Assembly (NCBI GenBank): GCA_033557465.1
Contig: CM066035.1
Span: forward strand, 247,212,869 to 247,276,868
Direction of reading: 5' to 3'
Origin: Ichthyophis bannanicus
Lineage: Eukaryota; Chordata; Amphibia; Gymnophiona; Ichthyophiidae
Length of the DNA: 64,000 nt
The notes beneath the pieces were generated by a model. It was not told where the DNA came from. It searched no databases and saw only the letters and a program-made list of their open reading frames with translations. Position 1 is the first letter of the stretch. Every line of letters begins with the position of its first letter. Positions 1 through 9,662 of the stretch are shown here, in pieces. A program made the position numbers and the translations under genes.

Positions 1-1462
1 GGAGTGAGTGCTGATGGAGTGCAATAGACCTCCCAGGATTTTCCTGGTCTTGACCCAAGAAATGAGAAGGAAAATCACCAGTAATATAGTAATGCCTGCT
101 AGAGACAGCACCCATGGAGGCTTGGTGGCTCTTTTGCAAGATATTTCCCTTGAAATCAGAAGCCATATGTTGAGAGATATATTTTCAGCTACCAGTATTT
201 CTTTAACCTGCATAACTTTCCATTCTGTACCATTCTATTCAAGTTAATGTTTTGTTTTTTTTATTTCCCTAGCAATTGACTAGTAAATGCTGTGTTTGTC
301 TCTATTGTAACATACAGCCTAGAGTATAGTGATTTTTGGGATTTGCCGGAGGTTAATACATAGAAGTGAGGATTATTACTGTTCTGGAAGGATTGCCAAA
401 GTCTTTCAACCTTCTTGCCAGCTATTCTCCCAGTAACATCTGGCTAAGTTTCCCAGAACCTTAATCCCAGGATGCTTCCCCACACAGTTTTCCAGAGTCC
501 TGAAGGTATAGCGTATCCTGTCTCTGACAGAAGGACTGCTGCTGGTGGGTGATCAGGCTCCTGGGTTACATTTATGATGCTACCTGCCTGCTTTCCCTCC
601 CTTCCTCACTTCCTAGCTGATGCTGCACCCTCCTTCCCTCTTGCCTTCACAGTGCTGCTGCCCTCTTTCTCTCCCTTGCTCTCCTATGCTTTAAGCTTTC
701 CTACTTCTTGCTCTTCTTATCTGATACTCGCTGCTTCCTATACCCTCCTCTTTGCATTTCAATCTTTCCTCTCCTTTTCAGTGCTGCCTCTTTTTACTCA
801 TTCTCTCCCTTTTGCCCAGCATGGTCTTGCTCTCTTCTTCCTCATGCTGTCTCATTCCTGTTTCCCCTTCTAATATAGCTACTACTGTCTATCTCCCTCT
901 CATCAGTCCTCTGCTATTGTCTTTACTCTTCCCTCCCCAAGACAAAAGGAGATGAAAAGTAAGAAAAAAGTGGGAAGAGTTTTATAAAACAAGGAAAGTA
1001 TTGGGAAAAGAGCAGAATGAAGAATTCACTAAAGAGACCTAAGAAGAAGCAACTGAAATAGAAAATAACAAGTTCAGAATTGTACGCCTCTGGGCACGCG
1101 TATTTTCCCTTTTCCTCCATTCAAAGACTAAGGCATGTTTGTGGGGACTTGATAGAAACAGCCATGGTAAAGAGTATTGCAATAGGGATGTGTGAGTGGG
1201 TGGGCATAATTTGAGTAGTGATTGATGGCGTATGTGAGGTGTTATGCATCTCATATCACTGATTTATAGATATATTATCTATCTTCATGGGGGGGGTTAG
1301 CTGTTTATTTGAGGTGACGTGAGATATCAAAAGGTGGGGGATGTGTGTTTGCGTTAAGGGTTTGTGCATGTTGGCAATGTGTGTTGGGGGTGGGGGTTAT
1401 ACATGGCTGTGGGTGCATAGGTTTCTCTCTCCCCTGCAGTCCCTCCCTGTCCCTCCCACCTG
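1..1462. other. Left flank without a recognisable gene
   Basis: I find no coding region, RNA gene or recognisable mobile element here. The small open frames lack splice context and family-like composition. A pyrimidine-rich stretch at about 565-935 is annotated separately. It is followed by purine-rich sequence near 940-1,060 and by G/T-rich sequence near 1,285-1,420. The segment ends with the CTAG target site (1,463-1,466) of the endogenous retrovirus that begins at 1,467. Confidence 0.5.
565..935. repeat. Pyrimidine-rich low-complexity tract
   Basis: The + strand is dominated by C and T in runs such as ctccctt, with few purines. The open frames across it are rich in Ser, Leu, Pro and Phe, as expected from composition alone. 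It resembles the tract at about 7,250-7,560 in composition, so the ERV lies between two similar tracts. Confidence 0.6.
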
Positions 1463-1466
1463 CTAG

Positions 1467-1984
1467 TGTGGCAGGCTATGGCCTATAATAGTCTGCAAAT
1501 ATGAAAGGCCTGTAAGTTAGGCCCTGATTCCAACCCCCATCTTAGTAAAGAACCAAAGTCTGTAAAAGTTTGAGAAAACTGTTTAAACTGCTTAATAAGA
1601 AGTTTTCATGAATGCATAAATCTTTCATTCTCTTGTCCTGTGAAAATAGAAATGATTCAATACTTGCATTCCTAGAGCCAGGAACGACCTTGCAGTAGAG
1701 AAGTATCAAACCTAGAAACTGCACCATTGTTAGAACAGTTTGGGAAGGGGGAGCAGGGAGCCAGGTCCAGGAGGGATCTCTGATTGGACAGGTGCAGGGG
1801 GCGTTGGAACCAATAGAAAGTTTGCATGTATCAAACTGAAGAAAAAGTATAAATGAGTGTCTTTAAAAGGACTGAGCAACATTCTTACAAAGCTTTGACT
1901 AACTGAGCCATGTGCACAATAAATTGGCTTGGATCTTTGAACTGACTCCTGGTTTTATTTATTTCATGCTTATCAGCTGCTGCA
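1467..1984 (+). repeat. ERV-A 5' LTR
   Basis: It is 518 bp long with TG...CA termini and is nearly identical to 6,723-7,240. It contains a CCAAT box, a TATA box and AATAAA at 1,918-1,923. The main difference from the 3' LTR is the 32-bp block 1,861-1,892, which is present in reverse-complement orientation relative to 7,117-7,148. The related ERV-B LTRs share the 3' LTR orientation, so this copy is the inverted one. Confidence 0.93.
1808..1923 (+). promoter_or_regulatory. LTR core promoter and poly(A) signal
   Basis: A CCAAT box (about 1,810-1,814) and a TATAAAT box (1,848-1,854) are followed by AATAAA (1,918-1,923). This order fits a U3 promoter, a short R and a retroviral poly(A) site. The inverted block 1,861-1,892 lies between TATA box and poly(A) signal, about where transcription should start. 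The same elements recur in the 3' LTR. Confidence 0.75.
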
Positions 1985-1990
1985 TATTCT

Positions 1991-2008
1991 TGGTGCGTTG
2001 GCCGGGAA
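1991..2008 (+). other. ERV-A primer-binding site (candidate)
   Basis: Six bases after the LTR end, an 18-base block starts TGGTGCG and ends CCGGGAA. This is the position and TGG start expected of a tRNA primer-binding site. I cannot name the tRNA with confidence. The related ERV-B has TGGCGAC...GGGAC at the equivalent place, although the sequence on both sides is homologous. Confidence 0.65.
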
Positions 2009-2248
2009 TGTGCGAGCAGGGGATGGTATGCAAGTGAATATACCATGACTTCTCGCCTCAAAGGTTTGGTCCGGTTGGAACCATGTCTGTCCGACCGCAT
2101 GGGAATTCTCAGGCGCCGCCGGTCTTATTGTATCGGAGAGGGTTCCGCCTTACCTCGGCGGGCCACTGGGTCCAGCTGGCCAACACCTCCGAACCCGAGG
2201 GGAGTCCAGGATCCAATCCAAAATCTGGTGTGGTATCGGGAACTGGAT

Positions 2249-2257
2249 CCGGTGAGT
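2249..2257 (+). promoter_or_regulatory. Leader splice donor (candidate)
   Basis: CCG/GTGAGT matches the splice-donor consensus, with the intron starting at 2,252. The same GGATCCGGTGAGTA context is conserved in the ERV-B leader near 60,630 on the minus strand. It lies upstream of the stem-loop array, as retroviral donors usually lie upstream of the packaging region. Confidence 0.6.
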
Positions 2258-2301
2258 AGACATTTTTGTGATTTGATAGTCAGTACAGCCTGGGAAAAAG
2301 A

Positions 2302-2437
2302 GTCTTGCATGAGTATGCGCAAGACTGATTTGGTATAGACTAACTGAGAAATCTCGCATGGGTATGCGCGAGACAAGAGAGCTTGATCACCTCTCATAAG
2401 GGCGGTCCTAGTAGACCCCGCATGAGTATGCGCGGGG
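2302..2437 (+). other. Three repeated stem-loops in the ERV-A leader (candidate packaging/dimerisation signal)
   Basis: Three hairpins occur at 2,302-2,325, 2,352-2,373 and 2,416-2,437. Each has the loop ATGAGTATGC or ATGGGTATGC, but the stems are different and complementary: GTCTTGC/GCAAGAC, TCTCGC/GCGAGA and CCCCGC/GCGGGG. An alternative fold pairs GCAT with ATGC around a GAGT or GGGT tetraloop. Constant loop with compensated stems is what a selected RNA structure looks like. The position between splice donor and gag suggests a packaging or dimerisation element; the function is inferred. ERV-B keeps only a shortened trace of the third hairpin. Confidence 0.7.
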
Positions 2438-2920
2438 GGAAGCCATCGACCCTTCTTGTTTGGAATAGTCAGTTAGTCAGAAAACCTGGGCACTTGAAAA
2501 ATGATTTTGTGATAATATGATTGCCTGTGTGATTGAGAGGTCTTGAAATACAGACCGAGCGAAAGTGGACTCCTGAGTAGCGCAGTTCCTGGCCAGGCGA
2601 CTGCGCCCAGGTCGCGAAAAGGAGGAAGCATTTGGTGTTTGTCTGTCCTTACTGTGTATCTGATTTTTGTTATCTGTTGAAACCGCGAGTTTCCCTTCTG
2701 GTATAATGTAAGATTATTCTGTTGGGTAATTTGTGAAACAGTTTACCGATTAAGAAATAGTTTTAAGCAGAGAAGAAGAAAGAAGGAAAAACAAACTCAG
2801 GAGTCACTTTTACAGTTAGCTGTCTCACTAATTCCAGTTTTTTTTCAGTACAGCAGTGCTCTCTGGCTAGCAGAGAGAGAAGGGGCGTGTCTGGAGAAAG
2901 GAATGTGTAGTGTCTTTTAA

Positions 2921-3114
2921 CCCTGTGAAGGCTTAATCTCAACATTCTGCAGCTGGGTTAATTTGTGCTTATTTCAGGAAAATTGTACCTGTTTTATTTA
3001 ATATGTTTTAATAGTGATGTTCCTTCTGCTATGGTCATGTATTATATATCATTTAATAAGAATGTTTAGTCAGGATTGTGGATCCCGACAGTTTTGGGCT
3101 TAGCCTGGAAAGGG
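2921..3114 (-). mobile_element. piggyBac-type MITE inside the ERV-A leader
   Basis: A 194-bp block is bounded by TTAA on both sides (2,917-2,920 and 3,115-3,118), with termini CCCTGTGAAGG and CCTGGAAAGGG. It is the reverse complement of the elements at 9,463 and 60,065. TTAA duplication plus CCC...GGG termini is the piggyBac signature. It has no coding capacity. ERV-B has the same element at the homologous leader position with homologous flanks on both sides. Confidence 0.8.
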
Positions 3115-3829
3115 TTAAGTTCTTATTAACCCCGTTCGAGTTCCTGAACTGTTCTTGTATGGACCAAGTGAAAAAGGATTTCTGTAAAGCTATAGGTATA
3201 ATGCATTTGTGGGCTTAGCCTTGTCTTGTGTTTTTTTATGTTCAAATCTTTAGCAAGCACTGTAATGGTTCAAACAAACTGCTTTTGTTTTCCCTTTGAC
3301 CTACGAAGTAGAGGTTAAGAACCCTGACAGGACTATGAAGCATCCCGAGCCAGTAGTACCAGATCGCGATTTGAAAGTGATTTAAATCCTGAGTGAATGA
3401 GGAGTTAATCGTGCTTGAATTCTAGTTCCTGATATACTGCGGCAAGCACCTCATAGAATAGAAAAAATAAAAAAGGAAGAAAAAGGGGTGTATATGTATT
3501 CCAGATATCCACCCACTTTATGAAAAAGTATCCAGAATGTCTTTTAAATATCTGCTTCCTAAACTGTAAGATTTAAAGTAATTTATTTTGCAGAGACATT
3601 GTTCAGCTTAAATGCTGATTACGGCTGGCAGTTAGTTTCCATGCTAAGTAATTTCATTCCAGTCATACGTAACAGATATGTGGCCATCATGTTAGGAGCC
3701 ATAGTTCTTTCTGTTGGGATTGTTGTTATAACATGTTGCAAAATAATAGTTTTATATTTTAAGGACTTTATCTAAACTGTTCCTATTTAGAATGAGCACA
3801 CACATCCATTATGTTTAGTCCATAAGAAA
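3115..3829. other. ERV-A leader between MITE and gag, no open frame
   Basis: This segment is homologous at its start to the ERV-B leader, which shares GGGTTAAGTTCTTATTAACC. Beyond that I see only A/T-rich sequence without a recognisable motif. Confidence 0.5.
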
Positions 3830-5260
3830 ATGCAGCCTGACTGCCCGCCCCCTCTGTCTGTTGTCAAGTACGTCACCGGGGGAAAGGGGGGGGGGTCAGA
3901 GTCCACGCAGATTTTGTTGAAATGTATGACTAGGAATTTTAGCAAGGGCTTTGCTGGAGACTACAGACTTAAAATGTCTCCGTCCCTATTAGAAATGCTC
4001 TGTGAAAGGGAGTGGCCAGTGTTAGCTACTTCATGGCCCCGTAGTTTCCCGTGTTCATCAGATTGTGCAAAAAATGTTCCCTGATCAGTTCCCCTACGTA
4101 GACTACTGGTTAAATGTTTGTGAGAAAAAACCCTCCTGGATAAAGCGTTGCTATGAGAAACAATGTAGATTAGTAGCAAACACAAGGGAGGGGGGCCCGG
4201 AGGTTTGGGGGGAAACCCCCCCCCCCAAAAAAACCCCTGCCCATTTATTATCTTTATAGGCCAGTTCCTCAGCTCTGCCACCACCCCGGGCAGAGCCTGG
4301 GGCAGGGGGGGACACCTCCCTGCAGATGTACCCCAAGTAGTTCACCAGCCACCTCCGCAGCAGGAGGACATGCACCCCCTCTTGACCGGAAGCCCCGGCT
4401 CGGTTTAAAGTACTCAGAGTGGGCCACAGTCCACCGATGACACTACAAGCAGGGATTCATTTGCCAGTTCAGGGTCACTCACAGCCAGCGCCCGAGAACA
4501 TGAAGTGGAACCCAGACAGTCCCGATTGCCGTATGCCTTTAGAAGTACAACTACCAGTAAAAGGGAGGGTCACGTTATCCCATTGCGCCAGGTCCAGGGC
4601 CTACCCACCCTTAATACCGAAAGCCAGCTGACCAGCCTTGTTTCTGCCACTGATTTACTGAACTGAAAGATGCATTATGCCTCCTACACTGAGAAGCCTT
4701 AGGATTTGATTGAACTAATGAACAGTATTATGCAGACCCATCAGCCTTGATGGCCCCAAGTGGGATCCAAATAGTGCAGGCAGCTCTCACTATATACCCC
4801 ATGCGATCCAGCAGCCCAGGAGAATTTGTGTATGGTACATGCAGTTTTTGTCAGTCTGTCCCAGAGAGATATAAGACGAAAATTACAGAAAATGAATGGA
4901 TTTGCGGGTATGAATACAGCACAGTTAATGGAAGTTGCTCAGAAAGTTTTGTGAATTGTGGAAATGAATGTGACAGAGAAAGTGAATGTAGGATGAAGAA
5001 GAAAGCAGATCTTCTTGCTGATACTTTAGTTGAATGACGTGGAGGAGGTTTTCCTAATCGAAGGAGCAGAGGAAGTGAAAGGGGTCGTGAAAATGATCGG
5101 GCCCCCACTGGGTGCGAATCAGTGCGCCCATTGCAGAGAAGGACATTAGAGAAGTGAATACCCGCATCTTGACTCCACCCCCAGGAAGGGAGGAGGGAGC
5201 ACTTGGAGAACAGGAGGTTGATTTTAGAGTCATGGAAGAATAAACTGAGCATAGTGTTCC
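3830..5260 (+). pseudogene. gag: ERV-A gag remnant (matrix, proline-rich, capsid end, nucleocapsid)
   Basis: Gag would form the viral particle. The matrix-like start (about 3,900-4,080) includes NFSKGFAGDY and LCEREWPVL. A proline-rich segment follows at about 4,200-4,640. The capsid C-terminus, including a motif read as RRKLQK followed by NGFAGMN, lies at about 4,865-4,915. The nucleocapsid shows CAHCREGH at about 5,123-5,146, with the fourth zinc ligand apparently replaced. The reading frame changes several times and is interrupted by stops, so no single Gag can be made. Homopolymers at 4,190-4,260 add frame breaks. The family is gamma-type judging by these motifs; exact domain limits are approximate. 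Confidence 0.75.
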
Positions 5261-5339
5261 AGCAAGAGAGGGAAGCAGCTATTGAGGGCGTGGCAGTTGC
5301 AACAGGCTATGACATGGATGAAGACTAGGCCAGACCGGA

Positions 5340-5720
5340 CTCCAAGTTCACCCTGGGTTCCCAGGAGCCTATGGTCAGTCTGAAAATAGGGGGCCAATAT
5401 ATGGACTTTATGGGGGATACAGGAGTAGAATACAAAAGCCAGTAGCCCCTTTGTTTTCTCGATGCATCACCATTGTCAGAGCTACTGGGGCTAAGGCCAC
5501 AAGGCCTTTCCTGCAGAACCGCATGTGTGAACTAGGGGGACAGAAAATAACGCACCAGTTCCTGTATATGCCTGAATGCCCTATTCCACTTTTGGACCGA
5601 GATATGCTTGCCAAGCTTCAGGCACAAATATTCTTTGCTGAAGGGGGAGAAATGAAAATGACTGTGAACCCAAAGCCTGTTGGATTGATGGTGCTGACTG
5701 TTCCCAGAGAAGAAGAGTAG
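5340..5720 (+). pseudogene. pro: ERV-A protease remnant
   Basis: The frame from about 5,350 reads EPMVSLKIGGQYMDFMGDTG, with the aspartic-protease active-site triplet D-T-G at 5,416-5,424. A stop follows shortly and the sequence continues in another frame to 5,720, including the segment KITHQFLYMPECP. A homologous protease piece lies on the minus strand at about 57,180-57,430 in ERV-B. The frame break makes it non-functional. Confidence 0.75.
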
Positions 5721-5794
5721 CGGTTCTATAGTGCATCTCCAATCAAGCCAGCTAGTTCCTGTATACCCACCAACCTTATAGCCCCACCTGAAGT

Positions 5795-6645
5795 ATGGGC
5801 AGATATGCAGTGGTGACCCTTGATCTGGTAGTTGAGTCCTCAGCCCTGGCCTCAGGAACTTCAGAACAGAAAGATGAACTGATAGCTCTTACTAGAGCAC
5901 TGACAATAGGAAAAGGGGCTCTGTCTAAATGTGTACCCAGATTCCAAGTATGCCCTTACAACCTTGCATGCACATGGGGCCCTGTACAAAGAATGAGGGT
6001 GGATAACCTCAGGAAGCAAGTCCATTAAGTATGGCCCCGAGATATTGACATTATCAGATGCATACTGCCTACAGATCTCAGAATTTAGGAAAAGTAGAAT
6101 GTATGAATAGAACCCTGAAATCTCAGTTGTCCAAACTTTGCCAAGAGGTTCACCTGAAGTGGCCCCAGGTTCTTCCTATAGCCCTTCTTAGGATATACTT
6201 AGCCCCTGCTAAGTCTTTAGGAGTTTCCCCTTTTGAGATTCTGTATGGGCGACCCCTGCCTATTGTATAGGAAATAAAGGGAGATATGGAACAGATTAGA
6301 TCTGAAATTACTAGACAAGAACTATTAGTTTTAAGTTCTGTTTTGCAGAGTCTTCATACGTGGGTACAAGACCATCTGCCCATCCATCTAACAGAACCCC
6401 TGTATCCTCTCAAGCCTGGAGTCTTGGTGGGGATCAAAGAGTGGAGAAAGACACCGTTGGCACCGCATTGGAAGGGACCTTATGTTGTCATCTTGTTAAC
6501 CCCAACAGCAGTTAAAGTTGCAGAACTCGAACCCTGGATTCATCACAGTCAAATAAAGTCAGTAGCCATTGATAGCAATGTAGAAAGGAAGGCAGCTATG
6601 AAAAGTTTTAGCTATGTGGCAATATTACCCTATACCCCAAAATGA
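5795..6645 (+). pseudogene. pol: ERV-A pol remnant: RNase H end and integrase, no RT
   Basis: The first part (about 5,795-6,030) resembles the end of retroviral RNase H, with YAVVTLD and ELIALTRAL. It joins the protease region almost directly, so the RT palm and its catalytic motif are deleted. Integrase-like sequence runs from about 6,030, with core end QNLGKVECMNRTL and PFEILYGRP. The C-terminal GPY-type module contains HWKGPYVVILL near 6,460-6,500. Stops at about 6,028 and 6,270 split it. The order and motifs fit a class I ERV. Confidence 0.8.
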
Positions 6646-6711
6646 TGCTTTTACGCAAGTATAATATGTGATTTAATTCTCACCCTTTCTCACTAGCGGG
6701 TGAGAATAATC

Positions 6712-6722
6712 AAAGGGGGGAA
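6712..6722 (+). other. ERV-A polypurine tract
   Basis: AAAGGGGGGAA lies immediately before the TGTGG start of the 3' LTR. This is the expected plus-strand primer position. No envelope frame lies between the integrase stop (6,645) and this tract. Confidence 0.85.
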
Positions 6723-7240
6723 TGTGGCTGGCTATGGCCTATAATAGTCTGCAAATATGAAAGGCCTGTAAGTTAGGCCTTGATTCCAACCCCCATCTTA
6801 GTAAAGAACCAAAGTCTGTAAAAGTTTGAGAAAACTGTTTAAACTACTTAATAAGAAGTTTTCATGAATGCATAAATCTTTATTCTCTTGTGCTGTGAAA
6901 ATAGAAATGTTTCAATACTTGCATTCCTAGAGCCAGGAACGACCTTGCAGTAGAGAAGTATTAAACCTGGAAACTGCACCATTGTTAGAACAGTTTGGGA
7001 AGGAGGAGCAGGGAGCCAGGTCCAGGAGGGATCTCTGATTGGACAGGTGCAGGGGTGTTGGAACCAACAGAAAGTTTGCATGTATCAAACTGAAAAAAAG
7101 GTATAAATGAGTATGTCTCTGTAAGAATGTTGCTCAGTCCTTTTAAAGCTTTGACTAACTGAGCCATGTGCACAATAAATTGGCTTGGATCTTTGAACTG
7201 ACTCCTGGTTTTATTTATTGCATGCTTATCAGCTGCTGCA
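6723..7240 (+). repeat. ERV-A 3' LTR
   Basis: It is 518 bp long and almost identical to 1,467-1,984, with its own TATA box near 7,102 and AATAAA near 7,173. Block 7,117-7,148 is the reverse complement of 1,861-1,892, apart from one base. CTAG follows directly and matches the duplication before the 5' LTR. Confidence 0.93.
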
Positions 7241-7244
7241 CTAG

Positions 7245-7610
7245 CACTATTACCCCTTCCTACCCTTTGCCAACTTACCTCTTGAGCTCTCCCTCCTTCC
7301 CTCCCATCTTCCTTTCTATCCTTTCACCGACCTATGCACTTTCCTGTCCTCAGCCTACCACCAACTTTTCACTTTTGCTTCCTTGCCAGCTCACCGCTCC
7401 TTTGTCTAATCTCTTCCCTTCCATTATGCTCCACTCTTCTTTCCTCCTTACTCCATCCATTCCCTTATGCACCACCCCTCCTCCTTTCCTCCTCTCTAAC
7501 CCACATCTTACCTTATGTTCTATTCTTTTCCTCCTCTCTATATCCACACCTATCTCTGACGTCTCACCTTGGAAAGCTACCTCCTCTGGTTCAACAGTGC
7601 TTGGGTTCAC
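7245..7610. repeat. Pyrimidine-rich tract right of ERV-A
   Basis: The + strand is rich in C and T from about 7,250 to 7,560, with runs such as ctccctccttccctccc. Long open frames on both strands reflect this composition and show no family motif. It is similar in character to 565-935. Confidence 0.6.
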
Positions 7611-7720
7611 TGTGAAACACACATTTCCTGTGGCTGCAGTCCTCAGGCTGCATCTCCTTGTGCCACAGGGTTTGGGCTCCCTGCAGCATCAACTGTTCTT
7701 CCATTTGCTATGTATAGCAT

Positions 7721-7754
7721 ATAGGTTTGTTTGCACATATGCAAACAAACCTAT
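7721..7754. repeat. Perfect 15-bp inverted repeat
   Basis: ATAGGTTTGTTTGCA (7,721-7,735) and its exact reverse complement (7,740-7,754) are separated by CATA. The centre contains TTTGCA...TGCAAA, which resembles octamer half-sites. No surrounding element is recognised. Confidence 0.8.
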
Positions 7755-7759
7755 GTGCA

Positions 7760-8920
7760 CAGATGGATTGAAAGACAGATGGATGAACCCTTCCCTGTAG
7801 GTGTTACCACTTAGTGAAACATGCCTAAAAATAAAGGAGAATAAAGACCCCAGATGAGGAAAAAGCAGACAGTAGTGAAATAGGATGAATAAAGAGAGGC
7901 ACAGAGTAAAAAATAGCAAAGACATCAAAGGTTGTAAAAGTATATTATTTTTGCTGTGGCTGGTAACTTCACACATTCCTTGCTCCAGCAATGCAGGATG
8001 GCAGGCTGCCATCTTTTAAAACAGCTGGCAGTGAGAGAGGAAAAAAAATAAGGTCCTCCTGTTTTTATTTTAAAAATCCCTGGTAGGCTAGAGAGTAACA
8101 GCCTGACCTCTCTACAATCCCCACTCAGTGCTGGACTGAATAAAGTAAATTTTAGTCTCCCTATAAGCTCCTTCCCCTTCTTGAAAAAATTAAAGTGCCT
8201 CTTATGGGTCCCTCCCTATACGTATTAGGGCATCCGCAGAGGTCTTTTGAGGACAAGAACTATTTCCAGGTGCTCCTGCTTCGGTGAAGTCATTCTTCAA
8301 AATGGCACCACCTGACCCCCAAATTTCACAAACTACCCCAATGATAAGTTTTGATTTATCACTAGTGATCCAATGATGCCATTTGGAAAATAGTGCTACC
8401 TGGGCAGGACTGACGGACTCGTTTCCATTAGATCTCGGCGATGTCTTAGAAGTATGAAAAAGGGTAGGGGATCCCTAGGGAGCACCACAATATTTTTTCT
8501 GACCAGCGCTGAGTGGAGAGGTAGGAAAGAGAGGCTCGTTCTTACTCCCCCACCAAGAACTTTAAAAAAAAAAAAAAAAAGGGGGGGTTCTTTTATTTTC
8601 CCCAAGGCCTGCCCCTTTAAAAAAAAAAAAAAATCCCCTGGGAGACTTAAATCATGCTTTACTGTTCTTTTGCTCTGGGGGATGGGGAGGAGCTGATACT
8701 CTTAAGGCATAGTTAACTTTCTAGGAATAGTGCCATTTGCAAATATTTATGCAAACTGCGTTATTCTTTTTGCATAAGAAGATGTTTTGTATGCATTAAC
8801 AACTACATGGTTATTGATTTTAACTTTTGTTGCACTTAATTTTTGTCATGGCAAGAAGAATAATATAGGTGATCGTCCAGTTAATGCAATAATACATTAT
8901 TTGCAGATTTTCTGCATTAT
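7760..8920. other. Non-coding stretch, no recognised feature
   Basis: No supported gene is present. Two A-homopolymers (about 8,563-8,581 and 8,618-8,633), each next to G or C runs, suggest short retroposon tails or slippage. The open frames across them are low-complexity. Confidence 0.4.
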
Positions 8921-9299
8921 GGAGCATGTTTACTGATGTGCACTACCAGGGTAGTGTGGGGTTACCATGTAGTTTTGGCACCACACTAAGAAGTAAACTG
9001 GGACTCTGAACTAAAAACCCCTCGCTACCCTGGTAGCATGCATTGGGGTAGGGGCAGTTAGCACAGGTGTTAGTAGCCAGCATTAACTGTATCTGATGCC
9101 GGTAGCGTGGATTGAATTAACACTACCTCAATGAGTGGCTTAGTTGCACCTGTAGCTGGTTTGCTATGCTAAAGTGCAGTATCCCTGCACTAACTGCAGG
9201 GTGACAGATCTACACACCCCCTGCAATTGGTTCAAAGCCCCACACTGCTAATATGACCCACATGTGTGTTACTGGTGAGGGGCTTAGTAAACATGCCCC
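8921..9299. mobile_element. 379-bp MITE-like element with 14-bp terminal inverted repeats
   Basis: The left end GGAGCATGTTTACT and the reverse complement of the right end, GGGGCATGTTTACT (from 9,286-9,299), differ at one base. Flanks TAT on both sides suggest a 3-bp target duplication. The interior contains further inverted segments such as ACTACCAGGGTAGTG and GCTACCCTGGTAGC. No transposase is present. The superfamily is uncertain; a 3-bp target site would fit PIF/Harbinger. Confidence 0.55.
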
Positions 9300-9462
9300 T
9301 ATGTGCTATACTGTAGCTTAATAAATAGATCTCTTTAACTGTCATGCCTTTTAACTGTACGGCCAGAAATGTTGTGAAGAAATTTATTTTAAAAAATAAT
9401 TACTGCTAAACTGCTGTTTCTGCATCTGCTACAAATTTGCTCAGCCGGTGTCTTGGTCTTAA

Positions 9463-9662
9463 CCCTTTCCAGGCCGAGCACAAACCTCTTGGGATCCAAA
9501 ATTCTGACTAAATCTTCCTATCAAATGGTATATAATACATGATCATAGCAGAAGGAAAATCACTATTAGAACATATTGAATAAGATGGGTACAATTTTCC
9601 TGAAATATGCAAAAATTAACCCGGCTGCAGAATGTGGATTAAAAATTTAAAGTAGGCCTTCA
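9463..9662 (+). mobile_element. piggyBac-type MITE, left part (split by the L1)
   Basis: TTAA (9,459-9,462) is followed by CCCTTTCCAGGCC, the same start as the element at 60,065. Similarity continues to AAGTAGGCCTTCA, where the L1 interrupts it. The last 18 bp lie at 16,222-16,239, followed by TTAA (16,240-16,243). The flanks are unrelated to those of the copies inside the ERVs, so this is an independent insertion of the same family. Confidence 0.8.

Larger units (their letters stand above)
1467..7240 (+). mobile_element. ERV-A: endogenous retrovirus with both LTRs, internally deleted
   Basis: Two 518-bp direct repeats (1,467-1,984 and 6,723-7,240) begin TGTGG and end GCTGCTGCA. They are flanked by the same 4-bp duplication CTAG (1,463-1,466 and 7,241-7,244), which marks a complete integration. 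Between them are a leader with primer-binding site and splice donor, decayed gag, a protease remnant, the C-terminal part of RNase H, an integrase remnant and a polypurine tract. The protease and integrase resemble gamma-type (class I) ERVs. Reverse transcriptase is missing between about 5,720 and 5,795, and no envelope lies between integrase and polypurine tract. It cannot encode its own copying enzymes. A piggyBac-type MITE sits in the leader. Confidence 0.93.

Noticed and set aside
574..873. 99-codon hydrophobic frame (+)
   Set aside because: It looks like a membrane protein but comes from a C/T-rich tract, with no promoter, splice site or similarity.
2302..2437. CRISPR-like short spaced repeats
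   Set aside because: There are only three units with differing palindromic stems in a retroviral leader of a vertebrate genome; no array or cas gene exists.
4190..4260. Functional hairpin of G and C runs in ERV-A gag
   Set aside because: The homopolymers look like slippage within a decayed proline-rich coding region, and no other copy supports a structure.
7168..7800. 210-codon open frame (+)
   Set aside because: It starts in the ERV-A LTR and runs through a pyrimidine-rich tract. The residues are Ser/Leu/Pro/Phe by composition, with no motif or splice context.
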